A stretch of 64,000 bases of DNA from Inia geoffrensis (GCA_036417435.1 CM070919.1:32604318-32668317), one strand, 5' to 3'. Counted from the stretch's first letter, positions 1-13,370 are shown. Notes: generated by a model not told the origin, from the sequence alone. Numbers and translations: made by a program.

Positions 1-673
1 GAAGAAAAGAGAAAGGAGAAGAAGACATATTTGAAACAGTAACGACTGATACTTTCCACAAATGTCAAACACGAAAACCAAAGATCCAGGAAGATCAGAG
101 AATACCAGGCAAGATAGATGCCAAAAAAAAAACCCCCTGAAAAACAAAAAACAAACTAAGGTATATCTTCTTCCATTTACAGAAAATCAAAGATTAAAAA
201 AAAATTTTCTTAAAATAACCGGGGTGGGGGCTTACATATAGAGGAACAAAGGTAAGAATTATATCTAACTTTTCTTCAGAAACCATTCAAGAAAGAAGAG
301 AGTGGAATGAAAATATTAAAATGTTGAGGAAAAACCCTCACTACGTAGAATTATGTACCTTGCAAAATTATCCTTCAAAAGTGAAGAGAAAATAAGGGGT
401 ATCTCAGACAAACAAAAATGGAGAAAAGTTGTCATTAACTGACCTGCCTTACAAAAAATATATTTTAAAAAAGGTTCTTTACAGAGCAGACCTTGGATCT
501 ACATAAAGAAAGCAAGCATTGAAGAAGGAATAAGTGAAAGTAAAATAAAAATTTTTACTTTTCTTAATTGACCTAGCACATAACAATTTGTTCAAAATAA
601 TAACAATGTATTTGATTCTGTATATTTATGTATATGTCCTATGCATGTATGCATACATATGTATGTGTGCGTG

Positions 674-705
<32 letters not shown>

Positions 706-1880
706 TGCGCTTATGTATACTTATATATAAGTGAAGTGGATGACAGTAATGATAAAAGAGATGGATGGGAGGACGTATAGGAGTACTGTGTTTTTAAGGA
801 ACTTATACTACCCATGAAGTGGTATAATGATATTTGAAAGAGAACTTTGGTTAGCTGTAAAAACATATTGTAAAATCCAAGGCAACCACTAAAAAGAGTA
901 CAATTAACATGCTAAGGAAGGAGAAAAATGGAATCATATAAGTGTTTAAAAGCATACAAGACAGAAAAACAGTGGGAGACAAGAATAGGAATAAAGAACA
1001 AGCCCAATGAATGAAAACAGTAAAAAAAAAAAAAAAAGTAGATGTTAACCCAACTATACTAATAATCATTTTGAATATCAGTGGTCTAAATGCACTAATT
1101 AAAAGACCGATTGACAGAGTGGATCAAAAAACATGAGCCAAGTCTACGTTGTCTCTAAGAAACCTGCTTTAAATATAAAGACACATGTGACTAAAAGTAA
1201 ATGGATGGAGAAAAATATTCCATGCTTACACTAATCAGAAAAAAGCAAGAATAGCGATATTAATTTCAGACAGAGCAGACTTCAAAATAAGGGATAAAGA
1301 GAGCACATTACATAATGATAAAAAGTCAGTTCTCCAAGAAAACATAGCAATTCCTAACGTGTATGTGCCTAACGACAGAGCCTCAATCTACATGAGGCAA
1401 AAACTGATAGAAGTGCAAGGAGAAAAAGGTTAATCTACTATTAGAGTTGAAGACTGATACCCTTCACTCAGAAATGGACAGATCCAGAAAGCAGAAAATC
1501 AGTGAAGGCATAGTTGAACTCAACACCACCATCAACCAGCTGGATATAAATGGCATCTATATGCTACTTCATCCAACATAAGGATACACATTGTTCTGAA
1601 GCTCACATGGAATATTCACTAAGATAGACCACATTCTGGGCCATAAAACACACCTTCACAAGCTTAAAAGAATAAAAATCATAAAATGTCTTCTCTAAGA
1701 TCTCAGTGGACTTACGCTTGAAATCAATAACATAACTGGAAAGTTCTGACATGTGGTAATTAAACAACACACTTCTAAATTATGCATGGGTCAAAGAAGA
1801 AATCACAAGAGAAATGTGAAAATATTTTGAACGAAATGAACACAAAATTTATCTAAATTTGATGGATGCAGTGAAAGCAG
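1..1880 (+). mobile_element. Old LINE-1 fragment: ORF1 C-terminus, spacer and ORF2 endonuclease region
   Basis: Forward-strand LINE-1 remnant, cut by the window's left edge. Bases about 60-480 read, with frameshifts, like the ORF1 C-terminal domain (a stretch resembling LxPAKLSF...EGEI...SDKQK). An AT-rich spacer with a TA microsatellite follows. From about 1040 the sequence resembles the ORF2 endonuclease: NISGLNALIKR, then KVNGWRKIFHA, then ARIAILISDRADFK, then MRQKLIE. Many stops and small indels interrupt both frames, so it is long dead. No target-site duplication or A-tail is visible. It stops abruptly near 1880, where antisense LINE-1 sequence begins. The level of decay suggests an old (L1M-type) subfamily; the exact subfamily is not determined. 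Confidence 0.75.
671..706. repeat. (TA)n microsatellite with GT/CA edges
   Basis: A run of alternating T and A of about 26 bases, flanked by GT/AC steps, lies in the spacer of the old LINE-1. It is low-complexity sequence and probably length-variable between individuals. Confidence 0.9.
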
Positions 1881-1904
1881 GGCTTAGTAAGGAGGGAGGG
1901 GTGA

Positions 1905-3525
1905 CTAGATAGAGCACAAAGGATTTCTAAGGCAGTGAAACTTGTATAGAATACTCCAATGGTGGATCCATGTCCAAACACATTGTCCAAAGCTAAGAGA
2001 AGCTTCAGTTATTTGGGGTGATTTCTGGTTCCATACAAATTTTAGGATTATTACCTCCAGTTCTGCAAAAAATGCCCTTGATATTTTGATAGGAATTACA
2101 CTGAATCTAGATTGCTCTGGGTAGTATGGACATTTTAACAGTATTATTTCCTCCAATCCATGAGCATGGTATATCTTTCCATTTCTTTGTGTCATGTTCA
2201 ATGTCTTCCATCAATGTCTTATACATTGATGTATAGGTACAAGTCTTTTACCTCCTTGGTTAAATTTATACCTAGGTACTTTATACTTGTGGATGTAGAT
2301 GGGATTGTTTCCTTAATATCTCTTATAGTTTGTTATTAATGTATAGAAATGCAACAGATTTCTGAATATTGATTTTGTATCCTGCAGTTTTACTGAATTT
2401 ATTTATCAGTTCTAAGGGTTTTTGGTGGAGTCTTTAGGATTTTCTATATGTAATATCATGTCATCTGTTAATAGTTGACAGTTTGACTTCTTCCTTTCCA
2501 ATGTGGTTGCCTTTTATCTCTCTTTCTTGCCTGATTGCTGTGGCTAAGATTTCCAATACTATGTTTAATAAAAGTGTTGATAGTAGGCATCCTTGTCTTT
2601 ATTTCTGATCTTAGGGGAAAAGATTACAGCTTTTCACCATAGAGTATTATGTTTGCTGCTGGTTTGTCATATATGACCTTTATTACATTAAGGTATGTTT
2701 CCTCTATACCAACTTTGTTGAGAACTTTTGTCAGAAATTGATGTTGAATTTTCTGTAATGCTATTTCTGCACTTATTGAGATAATGTGATTTTTAACCTT
2801 CATTTTGTTAATGTGCTGTATTCACATGGATTGATTTATGGATATTGAAACATCCTTGTATTCTTGAAATAAATCCCACTTGATTATGGTATATGATCCT
2901 TTTAACGTAATGTTGAATTTGGTTTTCTAATATTTTGTTGAGGATTTTGTTCATTGGAGTTAGTGGCCCGTAATTTTCATTTTTTGTGATACCTTTGTCT
3001 GGTTTGGTTTCAGGGTAATGCTGGTTTTGTAGAACAAGTTTGGGAGTGTTTCTTCCTCTCATTTGAAATTGCCTGAGAATAGGTGTAACTGTTTGAATAT
3101 TTAATTGCCCTGTGAAGCTGTCTGGTCCTGTTGGGAGTTTTTTGATCACTGAATCAATTTCATTACTAGTGATCAGTTTGTTCATGTTTTCTGTTTCTTC
3201 CTGATTCAGTCTTAGAAGATTGTATGTTACTAGGAATTCACCTGTATCTTCTAGGTTGTCCACTTTGTTGGCATAAAATTGTGTGTAGTAACCTTTTCAA
3301 AGAACCAACCCTTATTTTTCTTGATCTTTTTAATCTTTAATTTTTTTAGTCTCTATTTCATTTATTTCCATTCTGATCTTTATTATTTCCTTTCTCTACT
3401 AACTTTGGGCTTGCTTTGTTTTCCTTTTTTTCCTTTCTTTACGTGTAAGATAGATCTTTTGGCATTCGCTGATAAAACTTCTTTGCAATTAGAATTATAC
3501 CTTAACATTTTTAAGGTATATCCCA
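1905..3525 (-). mobile_element. Old LINE-1 fragment, ORF2 reverse-transcriptase part, antisense
   Basis: Minus-strand LINE-1 ORF2. Reading right to left, about 3260-2810 gives an RT N-terminal segment (DNLEDTGEFL, then [10 protein letters not shown], then NEIDSVIKKLP), continuing through the fingers/palm region. About 2200-1905 gives the thumb-side segment (NGKIYHAHGLEEI, then PIKISRAFFAELE, then LKFVWNQKSP). Frameshifts and stops are frequent. There is no 3' untranslated end or A-tail at 1905, so the element ends inside ORF2. Orientation is opposite to the adjoining 1-1880 fragment, which carries the more 5' part of a LINE-1. Confidence 0.8.
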
Positions 3526-3835
3526 AATAAATGTAAATATTTACAAAACAGTACTTTAGTAATTTAATAAGTAATTATGTGTTTTTATACCTGAAGTCTT
3601 CTAAATACCTTAATTTTCTGTATAACAATAAATAATATACTATAATAATCTGTAAAATATTTAAAATTATTTTATTGTAGGGATCACTGTAGTTAGTATG
3701 TTTAAACTTTTGCTTCAGATGTCAAGTTTATTATTTTGCTCAGTGATTTTACTTTCTATTGTGAGTCTGCAAATGTTATGAAATCAGAACAAATTGAGGC
3801 TTATGTCACCATGTTTTTTTATTAAGAAGCCACAG

Positions 3836-3871
<36 letters not shown>

Positions 3872-5982
3872 CACGTGTGCAGGGGTGAATTGCCTTTTTT
3901 AGAAAAAGTGTAATGCATATTCTTTAATTCAATCTAACAACCTATAGTCTTCATATGTAAATAATACTGCATTGATGGCGTTCTAAAGAAAGGCTACGGA
4001 AGTACAATAGCAATACAAAGCAGGTTATGTTTAAGTGTCAAATGAAAAAGACACACAGCATCTTTAGGAAACTAACTAGCCTCAGGCCAGGAGCACAGAG
4101 AGGGGTGTATTTCAGAGAGGTAGTCCTGAAGTAGCCTTTCAGGTTTAAGGTTAAGATTAAAACACAGTATGTCTCTCAACAGTTTAAAATTTGCTTGGCA
4201 TAAACTGCTAAATGTTCACAAGGGACATTTTATCCTTTAACCATAAATCTATGCCAAGGAGAGTTCACAAAACTGCTGTGGCAAGTTCCTACTTGTCACC
4301 ACAACGCATTCTTAGAAACCGGAGTGAAGCAGATTGTTCCAAAGGTTTTATGTTTCTTCACAGGAACAATGTTGTAATTTGACATTATATGGTAGCAAAT
4401 AAATCATAGACATGACTGAAAATATATCATAAAGTAAGACATACAACTATAAATTTATGCAATTTTAAATGATAAAATGATGCTCCGTGTTCTATGCAAT
4501 GGGCATAAGTGTACTATACGCTGATAATTCACAGGCCCCTGTTTCATAAAAACAGAATATATAAGATACAATTCTACCGTATTGTAAATTTGAACTAGCT
4601 ACAAGATTTAGATAATTTTCTTCTGCTGCTTTGTACCTGAAAGATCGGAGGGACTTGGTCCCTTTTTTCCCTCCTCTTTGCACCTCCCCCCATTCTATCG
4701 TTGTGCCCCCATGTGACCGAAACAGTAAGCGTGAATTGCAAGCTAAGTCCAGTCTATCTCCCTTAAAGGATCATTAAGTGGAGAAACTCAGATACGTCTT
4801 AGACCAAAATGTGGCAAATGTGAGATGGAAATTTGGAAATCCTGTTCCCACGTGGAAGGGGGGTATCCATGTGCTAGAGCACATGTACATTTGCACCCAG
4901 TTTGTTTGTTTACCTTTTGAAAGGTAATGGTGTGGAGAAAGGAAGGAAATTTCTCTTTGAATGATTAAAAAATGTGGAAGTATCTCCAGATCGCTTTCCC
5001 TCTTGCGTTCTCCAGAGTTACCCTTGCCAGATGCTAGGCAGGAAGAGGCAAGGTAAGGGACTGTTGATTTAAAAAAAAATTTATGATGGATAAAGGGAAT
5101 CCCACTAGTAGTTGAGAGGACTGCCAGTACACACTTATTCAGAGCTATCAAAATCTAAGTAGTCTTGGGCAGAGACCTCAGTACAAGTGGTGTTTCAGTA
5201 CAGATAGGACTAATCAGGGTGCTAGCCAGAGGGATGAGTGACCCACAGGGTTAGAAGAGCTGAGAGAGCCTGCGGATGCTCACCTCTTTCTCCGCAGAGG
5301 GGACACTTCTGGGCTTCCCTGTTTGTTCCAGCCTCAGCTGCCATTGGGGTCTTTCTGCCTAACTGCGCCTTCCTAAACAGGAGTGAACTGGGATGGAGCC
5401 TGTTGACACGGAAGTGTCATTCAGACGCTGAATGATGGTTGTCAAAGGAACTTCAAAGACAAAATAATACAATTGAGAATGTGTTGTCCTGGTCTCACAC
5501 AAAAGTACCAGATCACTTCCTCTGCCTAAAGAAGGTTTGAAAGTCTGCATCTTCCTTGACCTAGAATTAGTGACCTCGTTTCCAAAAGCAAGAGGCACGC
5601 CAAGAAATTCGATAATGCTTGTTTGTCCCAAGGGATGAGGTTGTATGGGTTAGAAGAGGGCAGGATACCCTATTCCAGAAGAAGATGGGAATCTGTAGAG
5701 GAGATTAAAGCGTGAAGTATGTTACTGGCGACAGGAAACTGCCTTACTCCAGTGAAATACTTCAGAAGTGGCTGGGCCTATGAGTCTCCAATGTATTAGT
5801 GTTTCATTGCTAAATAATTCGATTTGTGTTCCAAGATGACTTTCCCCGCTCTGTTCACTCTCAAAGACTCTTTTTTTTAACTTAATATCGGGTAAGGTAG
5901 TCAGAGGTTTTTTAGATCCTGAAATTTTTAAAAGATGCTCATTCTGAGGAAAGTTTCATGTCTTCGAAAGATAACTTAAAAT
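3526..5982. other. Unassigned AT-rich DNA
   Basis: No gene or clearly recognised transposable element. It contains the TG microsatellite at 3840-3868. Short open frames are present on both strands (for example 4774-5151 minus and 5359-5631 minus), but none shows a recognisable protein motif or convincing splice sites. Confidence 0.5.
3840..3868. repeat. (TG)n microsatellite
   Basis: About 14 uninterrupted TG units, followed by a short TATGCACGTG step. Confidence 0.95.
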
Positions 5983-5991
5983 AGCTTCTTA

Positions 5992-6198
5992 GGGCTTCCC
6001 TGGTGGCGCAGCGGTTGAGAGTCCGCCTGCCGATGCAGGGGACGCGGGTTCGTGCCCCGGTCCGGGAAGATCCCACATGCCGCGGAGCGGCTGGGCCCGT
6101 GAGCCATGGCCGCTGAGCCTGCACGTCCGGAGCCTGTGCTCCGCAACGGGAGAGGCCACAACAGTGAGAGGCCTGCGTACCGCAAAAAAAAAAAAAAA
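5992..6198 (+). mobile_element. CHR-type SINE (tRNA-derived), sense
   Basis: Complete SINE starting gggcttccctggtggcgcag and ending in ctgcgtaccgc plus an A-tail of about 16. The head keeps pol III promoter-like boxes (TGGCGCAGCGG as A box and GGGTTCGTGCC as B box), the signature of a tRNA-derived SINE. A 9-bp target-site duplication, agcttctta, flanks it at 5983-5991 and 6199-6207. Near-consensus sequence and intact duplication indicate a fairly recent insertion. This family is characteristic of cetaceans and their closest relatives. Confidence 0.95.
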
Positions 6199-6207
6199 AG
6201 CTTCTTA

Positions 6208-6859
6208 TTACCTCTCAAATGGCTTATTAATGTAACTGAAATATTTATGTGTAAGATCATGCTGAATTCCTTAAGCAGCATAAAGGAAACAACTTGTATA
6301 CCAAGGTATTCCAGGTCCTGTAGACTCTAGATAATCGTGGAAACTGATCCTAGGGTTCTCAGGTATCTGTGATTACTGTGTATATGGTACTCAGTGTAGT
6401 CACTTCAGGAACCAGGTATATTTTAAAGATCCCTTCAATCTCTTTTAAATGTTGACCGGTATGCTCTTCTTTCTGCTTTGTCAGCTGTTTCTACCTCTAG
6501 TGCATTCAAACTAAGCATGCATATTCTTCAGCATTTTCTGACATTCATCTCTTCAGTCTCTTACCTCTTTAATTTCAAGTAACTGAGGTATTTCACCTAT
6601 TCCCAAATTAAACCCAGACATGCGCGCGTGCACGCACACACACACGCACACACACACACACACACAGAGAGAAGTCAAAAAATAATGCTAAGTACTCTTA
6701 CCTTTCCCTAGACCCTGGCTTCTGAGCTTGTTACAAACCACAAGGGCCAGGTGTGCGTGCGCTGTCTCTGCTCTCGTTTCTCTAGAGTGGGGCTTCATCC
6801 CTCTGTAAACTGGCCCTGCTGTTGAAACTGCTTTCTCTAATGATGTTGTTTTTAATCTT
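6208..6859. other. Unassigned DNA with CA microsatellite
   Basis: No gene seen. The only clear structure is the mixed CG/CA repeat at 6621-6666. Confidence 0.5.
6621..6666. repeat. (CG)n/(CA)n microsatellite
   Basis: A short CG-alternating start (tgcgcgcgtgcacg) runs into about 15 CA units with one interruption. It is a purine-pyrimidine alternating tract. Confidence 0.9.
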
Positions 6860-7340
6860 GTAGTTGACAAGGTCCATCACCCTTTCAAATCCCTTCTTCT
6901 CTTTTTCTTCTCCGGAGCATTTGATGCTGCCCACACTTCTCTGAAATTCTGTAATCTTCTCTCACAGCGTGCTTTCTTACTTCTCCTTCTTCCCATGCTG
7001 TCTTGTCAACTTTTCCTTCCTCTACAACATGGATGTTGCCGGAATATTCTGCACTTGTTTCTTTCTCCTTTTCAACACTGTCCCCCTTAGTGATCTTATG
7101 TACACACAAGTGTTGTTGGTTTCTTCCCAGAGGTGAGTCCCAAATGTGCATCCTTGGGCTGATTTCTCTGACTCATCTTCCCTAACGCCTGCTGGGAATT
7201 TCTATCTAGTTATCTTCCCAACATCTTTCTGCCAGAGATACACTTGCTTTCTTCCTGCTCTATCAGTCTAAATCCTACCTGTTTTCTAAAACTCAGTTGA
7301 GACATCAACCCTGCAGTGAAATTCTCCAGTTTAAATAAAC
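6860..7340 (+). mobile_element. Decayed L2-like LINE fragment
   Basis: The order of weakly preserved blocks matches an ancient CR1/L2-clade LINE read in the sense direction: a stretch like catttgatgctgcccacact, then ctgtcccccttagtgatctt, then material resembling the segment after the reverse-transcriptase YADD box. No frame stays open. The identification rests on remembered consensus and is tentative; the boundaries are approximate. Confidence 0.4.
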
Positions 7341-8634
7341 TCTCCTTCATTTGTTCTACTTTGTACCTATTTCTAGAATATATCACACTTATTCTTACAC
7401 TTACTTAGTAAATGAGTTTATCATTATAGCAGTCTTTTTAAATTTACTGAAGGAAAAAAATTCCAAAACAGTAAAGTATTCAGTTAGAAACTGTTTTAGT
7501 AATATGCATATAAATGTGTGTATGTATATGTTAGAGTGAGAGTAATATAAATGGCCCAGAATTTTTTTCATTAGAATTTGTGAAAATGCTAACAGTAGTA
7601 AAACACAGTGAGCTTAAAAGCTAACAGTATGACAAGATTGGCTTTATTTTGGAAGTAGAGCCACCATCTCTAGCGAATTGTCTTTACTGCAGATATTGGG
7701 TCTGTATATTGAAAGCTGAGTCATATAATCCTAAATATTAAAATGTAAACAAGGCGTATTCCTTTAACATAAAAAGGAGCCCAGCTCTGTGAGACGCATA
7801 CATTTAACAGAAATTCTCATTTATTAATGTTGCTACAAAATTTACATTTTAATAAATAGCACCACAAGAATCAGGGTGTGCACGGAAGCAGTCTCCATAA
7901 AGAATATGTAAGAACTTTATGTGGCAAAATACGAGGCTGTCTTTTCATTCTCCCAATGTTCATTTACATCTTCATGCTCTGATACCATTTCACTGTGCAG
8001 GGGAAAAAACCCAAAACACATACCATGCTTGCTGCTAATTCAAATCTTTGTTCAAGTTTTGTTTACCTGGTTTCTCATCCCAACCTAATATGCTAACTTG
8101 TTATTTCCATACGGTATAGCATTGTATTATGAATCACTCTCAGTAGCCCAGATGGCGTCTTCATGTGAGTTCAAAATAAGCGCGTGCTGTCTCAATATGC
8201 TTGACTTCCAATTGTAATACTTGTTTTGACGCAACATTGCCATCAGATAATTGTCATAAATATATAAATGCATTATGTCTGTGGACAGATGGCACTTCCT
8301 TAAATGTAACACGCTTATGTAATATATAACCCCCGCAGGAGTATGAAGAGACCCCGGACTGAGCAACCTTTTGGAGAATCTGACCCCCAGTTTGCTCATT
8401 TGTACCCGTTGTATTTGTACTTGTACCTATTGTATTGATGGCACTTATATCATAGACTTCTTTTAAGCACATGTGAAAGAAATATATCCCAAGATTTAAC
8501 ATCATTATTCTATACATCTTAGTTTTCTCTTTTTCCCAAGACTGCTTAAGAAATTTCCAAAGATGCACTTTTTCCAAAAATGTTTTCCTAAGATTTGAGC
8601 CCAGAGATCAATACATTTTTTCTGTGAAGTACTA
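7341..8634. other. Unassigned AT-rich DNA
   Basis: No recognised repeat or gene. Overlapping short minus-strand open frames at 8127-8577 have no protein family signature, and I treat them as chance. Confidence 0.5.
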
Positions 8635-8845
8635 GATAATGCATACATTAGGCTTGCAGGCCTTATTTGTATAGTCTTTGTTTTGACTGTTGAATCATTA
8701 TATCATAAAAGTTGCCATAGACTGGACGACATACAAGTGAATGAGCATGACTGTGTTTTAATAAAACTTTATTTACTAAAAAACCAAAAATGAAACAGAG
8801 ATGGCTTGATTTGGCCCATAAGCCATAGTTACTGTCCCCTGGTTC
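8635..8845. mobile_element. hAT-type DNA transposon remnant
   Basis: The block containing gcatgactgtgttttaataa followed by aactttatttac and then gatttggcccataagcc resembles a widespread non-autonomous hAT-Charlie-type mammalian element. The ends are too diverged to show inverted repeats or an 8-bp duplication. The exact family is not resolved. Confidence 0.5.
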
Positions 8846-11429
8846 AGCCCATATTACCTCATTTCTTCATTAATACATGGAGGAGTTATATTTGTCTATT
8901 TTAGCTATGTTTTTAGACCCTGACCCAGATAAAGAAAGTTGTCTAGTAAGGCCACTTGATTTAATTCTTTATTAAAACTCACTTTGTGCTTCTATTAAGG
9001 CTGAGGTTAGAAAAAACCTTGTGAAAGCCTCTCCTTCTTGACAATATGTATCTCTAAAGTTTCCCCCACCACCACTTCTTCCTTATCTTTGGTCCAAACT
9101 GACAATTTTTCATTCTCTTAGGCAGAAAATACACTTAATTTCTATTGACATTATTTAGACATTATTTCATTTTTTTCTCATTTTCTTGAACAAGTTTTAC
9201 AAATATGGTTCATGTAAGTAGCCCCAAACCTTATTTTCTAAGCTTATCTTTTTAATCAAATGAAATGTCTCAAGGCAATATCCCTCCTATTATGGGGTGC
9301 AAAGTACCATGCCACACCTTTTGAGGCATTTCAAAATGCCTGTACCCTCACGGTCTGTCTCCTTATGAATGCTTGCTCAGGCAAAATTACCAACCCTATT
9401 AGTGGCCAGAGCTGCTATTCTACAAGGTTGCCATTAACTCAAGTTTGAGGCCTGAAGCAATCTTTAAAAGAAGGCTTTGGGACAATGTAGGTGGTCCACC
9501 ACACATCATAGAACAGAAGTTAATTTGACTTTCATAATAAAAAACCCAAAAAACAAAATACTCTCCTAAAATTTCCCAGCACTGGGCAGGGATGTGTACC
9601 AAACTCCGTCAATGTGAAAATAAAAGTTATTTTGCTTTTTTAAGTCATGTCCGTTTCTCAAGGGGTATTTGCTGCATCTTACTCATTCTTCCTTCAGAAA
9701 GGGTTATTTCTTTATTTTAGTCTTATTATGGGGATAGAAAATCTAATGAATAAAACAAGGGCAACTGAAGTCAAACCAATAATATTCAATATATATTGAA
9801 AACACTACATGCCAGGCAGCATAACATCAAATAAAATCTGTTTTTTAAAAGAGGGAAATAGACAGTGAAATATATGAATATACCACCTACTGTACTGTTC
9901 ATTGCATTGACTCAAGCAGGTGGAAATAATAGATGTGTAAACAGTACAACTCTGTTTTCAAAGAATGAGTACATGGGAAATACAAAAATAGACTTTTAAG
10001 TGAAAATCAGCGTAACATATCCTTCCATTAGATTTTGTTGCCATCACTCTGGATTTCAAGGAGTCACAAAAACACAAAACAAGTCTGTAGTAATTATCTC
10101 AGTGTGGTATCAGTAATCCTCACACACACCTGAGGCAAAGTATGTACCAGCGTAGAGGGAACCTTGGTTTGGAATCATTTTCTTGCTACACTACTCTATT
10201 CTTCTTACTTTTTGTTCTCTACAAGTGGTTATTAATTCAGACCATGTCACATAACCTGCTAAGTTCAATGTGTCCTTACTTCTTTCATGGCTTAGTACTC
10301 AGTTGCAGCAAAACTTTGTTCCCGGGCTTGTAGCACGTTTGTAAAACATACAAGTGTTTGATTCCCAGGTAAAAAGGAAAAAAATATGCAAAATACACAA
10401 AGAGACATTGGAAAACCAGTGCCCCCCCCCCCAAAAAAAAATGTTTGTCGCCTATAATCACTATCTAAACGCTAATAAGATAATGATGATGGATTACTTT
10501 CATTTGTATCTTGTATCTTCTTTTCTGAAATGAATATTAATGTTATCAGAAAACATAATCACAACTTTTTTCTGATAGGAATCGTTCTCAGTTCTGAGAG
10601 TCTGTAAGTCTGAGGCAAATGTATAGAATGTCAGCAATTTCTGGAAGGAGCTCTCAAAAATTCACCCTTTTCCAGGAGCTTCTGAGTTTTCCCAGGTTCT
10701 AGTGGGGACTGTACAGCTGTCATTATTTCTAGAAGTAGTTGGAAGATAATCTGAAACTCAGGAAACAGGAAACTGCTGGCATCTCTTTCCACAAAGACAT
10801 CTTATTGTTGGCGTTGTAGCTGATTGTTACAGCGTGAGAACAGTGTGGATACAAATGATTTCCATTTTCAAGGACTAACAAGGGTGCCATTACCAATGAG
10901 CAAACAATCGCCCATTTTGTTTGTAACTGAAATGCTGTCATGACCACATCCCAGATACTAACTTAATGAACAGATGCTTATTAGGTATCTAGTATGTGTC
11001 AGGCATTACTTAAGCACACGAGACATATCAGTTAAAAAAAAAAATGCACCAGAAATACTTTATTGAAATGCCCCTAAACTAAACAAGCCGAAGGTTAAAT
11101 GTCAGTTTGTATATTTCCTTACAATGTTAAACTAATATATCCTTCACTAAAGAACAATGAAAATTCCTTGCTTAGCTTAGTTGGCTTTCATGTGTTGTGA
11201 CTAACTCAATTTTTCAGCCATGCAGAGATCACTGACCTAAATATAAGTAAATATTTCTAATTTATTCTCTGATTAAGTGAAACATATTCACATAGTCATT
11301 GTTCTTGTTTATGAATTTCCAGATTAAATTTTGAATTTCTTTATTACTAATGCCTATATTTTTTCTTTCAGTTTTCCATATATTGTAACAAAAAACTTTT
11401 TCAATTTTCAGAAAAAATACCCTTCTATT

Positions 11430-11430
<1 letters not shown>
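8846..11430. other. Unassigned AT-rich DNA
   Basis: No gene recognised. It includes a short C9-A9-like homopolymer junction near 10421-10440 and a possible MIR or L2 scrap near 10960-11030 (a phrase resembling gcttattaggtatctagtat...gtgtcaggcatta). Nothing else can be assigned. Confidence 0.45.

Positions 11431-11497
<67 letters not shown>
11431..11497. repeat. (TA)n-(CA)n compound microsatellite
   Basis: About 24 TA units (11431-11478) join directly to about 9 CA units (11479-11497). The open frames on both strands here (Tyr-Ile repeats) are products of the repeat, not genes. Confidence 0.95.
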
Positions 11498-12554
11498 TAT
11501 ACACTGCATGAATAATTTTAAGGACTCCATTTACCAGTACTATGTTTGCTTACCAGCCTAGCCTGAATTTTGACTATATGTGTAATTTTACTGGTTGAAA
11601 TTGCTTTAGGTCAGAAGTTCTTCCTTTCTGAAAATGCATTAGAGGATTTCTAATTGAGTTCCAAAATTTGTTTTATATTCCAGTAGAATTTTGCTAACAA
11701 AGTAAATCGAGCAAAGGGCTGAAACAACCATGGCTCCATGAAGCTCAGATGACACTTCTGCAAAATGAGCTTCAATTCAGTTACATTTATGAGTAAGAAT
11801 TAGTTTTCTGGCCTTTGGCTCCAGATGATGGACTCCTATAATTAAACTTTAAAGTTCTGCATGTGATTAAATCTTGGAATCCTTTGATTCTCCTCATCAA
11901 AATACATTATACATGTTTTGAACCTCTCTCTATTCGCCTTCAAGCTTGTGTGCTTCTCTCCTTATGTAATCTCAAACAGTTTAATAGGACATCTATTTTG
12001 AGTCCCATAAATATAAATAGCTTGGGGAATTTTTTAAATAAATGAGATAAGAATTAGTATGATGGCTCTTCTGATTTTTTTAATAGGCTGTTAGGATACT
12101 TGCAAAAACTTCTAGGGTTCATAAAGTAGGTATAGGAATGGAAAAGTTTAGAGAAAGCTTACCCTCTAAGAGGAAGTACTTTTGGCATCGCAAGATAAAG
12201 AAGGCAAACAGTCCTCTCAAAATTGGAAAGGGACAAAGCCAATAAAGTAAAATATCTTTTCATTACATACAACCCCTGGAGTATTGTACTTGCTTAGGAT
12301 GTGTTCATTTAGTTACAATTAGAGTTGTGTGATAGTTATAGATAATTATCTAATGATATAATTTATTATGATAATGAAAATGCCTCAGAGCTGTTGAACA
12401 AGTAATCAGCAATATTAAGATTTTCCTGGAGTTGTCTCTATTTCCAACATGCACTTTTTATTTTTATATAATATTAATTTTGTAAGAATATGGGCTTAAC
12501 AAAAGCAAAGGCAAATGAAAAGAAAATGACACCTTCTATTCATACATATACACA
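11498..12554. other. Unassigned AT-rich DNA
   Basis: No recognised gene or repeat. Short A/T tracts only. Confidence 0.5.
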
Positions 12555-13370
12555 TAAATGCTTTTTTCCTTTTTTGTTTTGTTGTGGTAAAATATACATA
12601 ATATAAAATTGACCATTGTAACTATTAAGTGTGGAGTTCAGTGGTATTAAAGTACATTGATAGTGTTGTAAAGCCATCAGTAACATCCATCTTCAGAACG
12701 TTTTCATCTTCCCACACTAAACAACAACTCCCTGTTCCTCTCTCCTTCTAGCCCCTGGCAGCCACCATTACCTCTATGAAATTGACTACTCTATGTATGC
12801 AGTATAAATAGAATCATAAAATATTTGTTCTGTTGTGACTGGCTTATTTCACTTCACATAATGTCTTTAAGGAGCATCCATGTTGTACCATGTATCAGAA
12901 TTTCATTTTAAAGGCTGAATAATATTCCATTGTATGTAAGTACCACATTGTGCTAATCCATTCATGAATGCTTGATTTGCCTCCACTTTTTGGCTATTGT
13001 GAATAATGCTACTGTGAGCATGGTTGTACAGATATCTGTTTGAGTTCCTGTTTTGGGGGGGACATAGACCCAGCAGTGGACTTGCTGGATGATATAATTC
13101 TATTTTCATCAGCTTTTTGAGGAACCACCATACTGTTTTCCATAGCATTTGCACGATTTACATTCCCACCAGCAGTGGGAATGTAACCCACTGCAACCCA
13201 GTGCTCAAGGGTTCAATTTTCTCCACATCCTTGCTAACACTTGTTACTTATTTTCTGTTTTTTGGTTTTGTTTATTGTTAAGTAACAGCCATCCTAATGG
13301 TGATGTGGTATCTCAGTGATGGCTTTGGTTTGTACCTGGCTAATGATTGATTAGTGGTGTTTTTCAGTTG
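12555..13370 (-). mobile_element. Old LINE-1 3' end: 3'UTR and ORF2 C-terminus, antisense
   Basis: Begins with the typical antisense mammalian L1 3' end (ttgtggtaaaatatacataa) and continues through gcccctggcagccaccatta, ggctgaataatattccattg and ttgaggaaccaccatactgt, which encode the ORF2 C-terminus on the minus strand. A frame at 13154-12903 still reads MQMLWKTVWWFLKKL, equivalent to the conserved [11 protein letters not shown] block. Divergence indicates an L1M-class element. No clear target duplication. Confidence 0.85.

Noticed and set aside
5992..6070. tRNA gene suggested by A and B boxes
   Set aside because: The boxes belong to the tRNA-derived head of the SINE. There is no full cloverleaf, and the element ends in an A-tail with target duplications.
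11262..11561. Overlapping open frames rich in Tyr-Ile on both strands
   Set aside because: They are translations of the TA/CA microsatellite.
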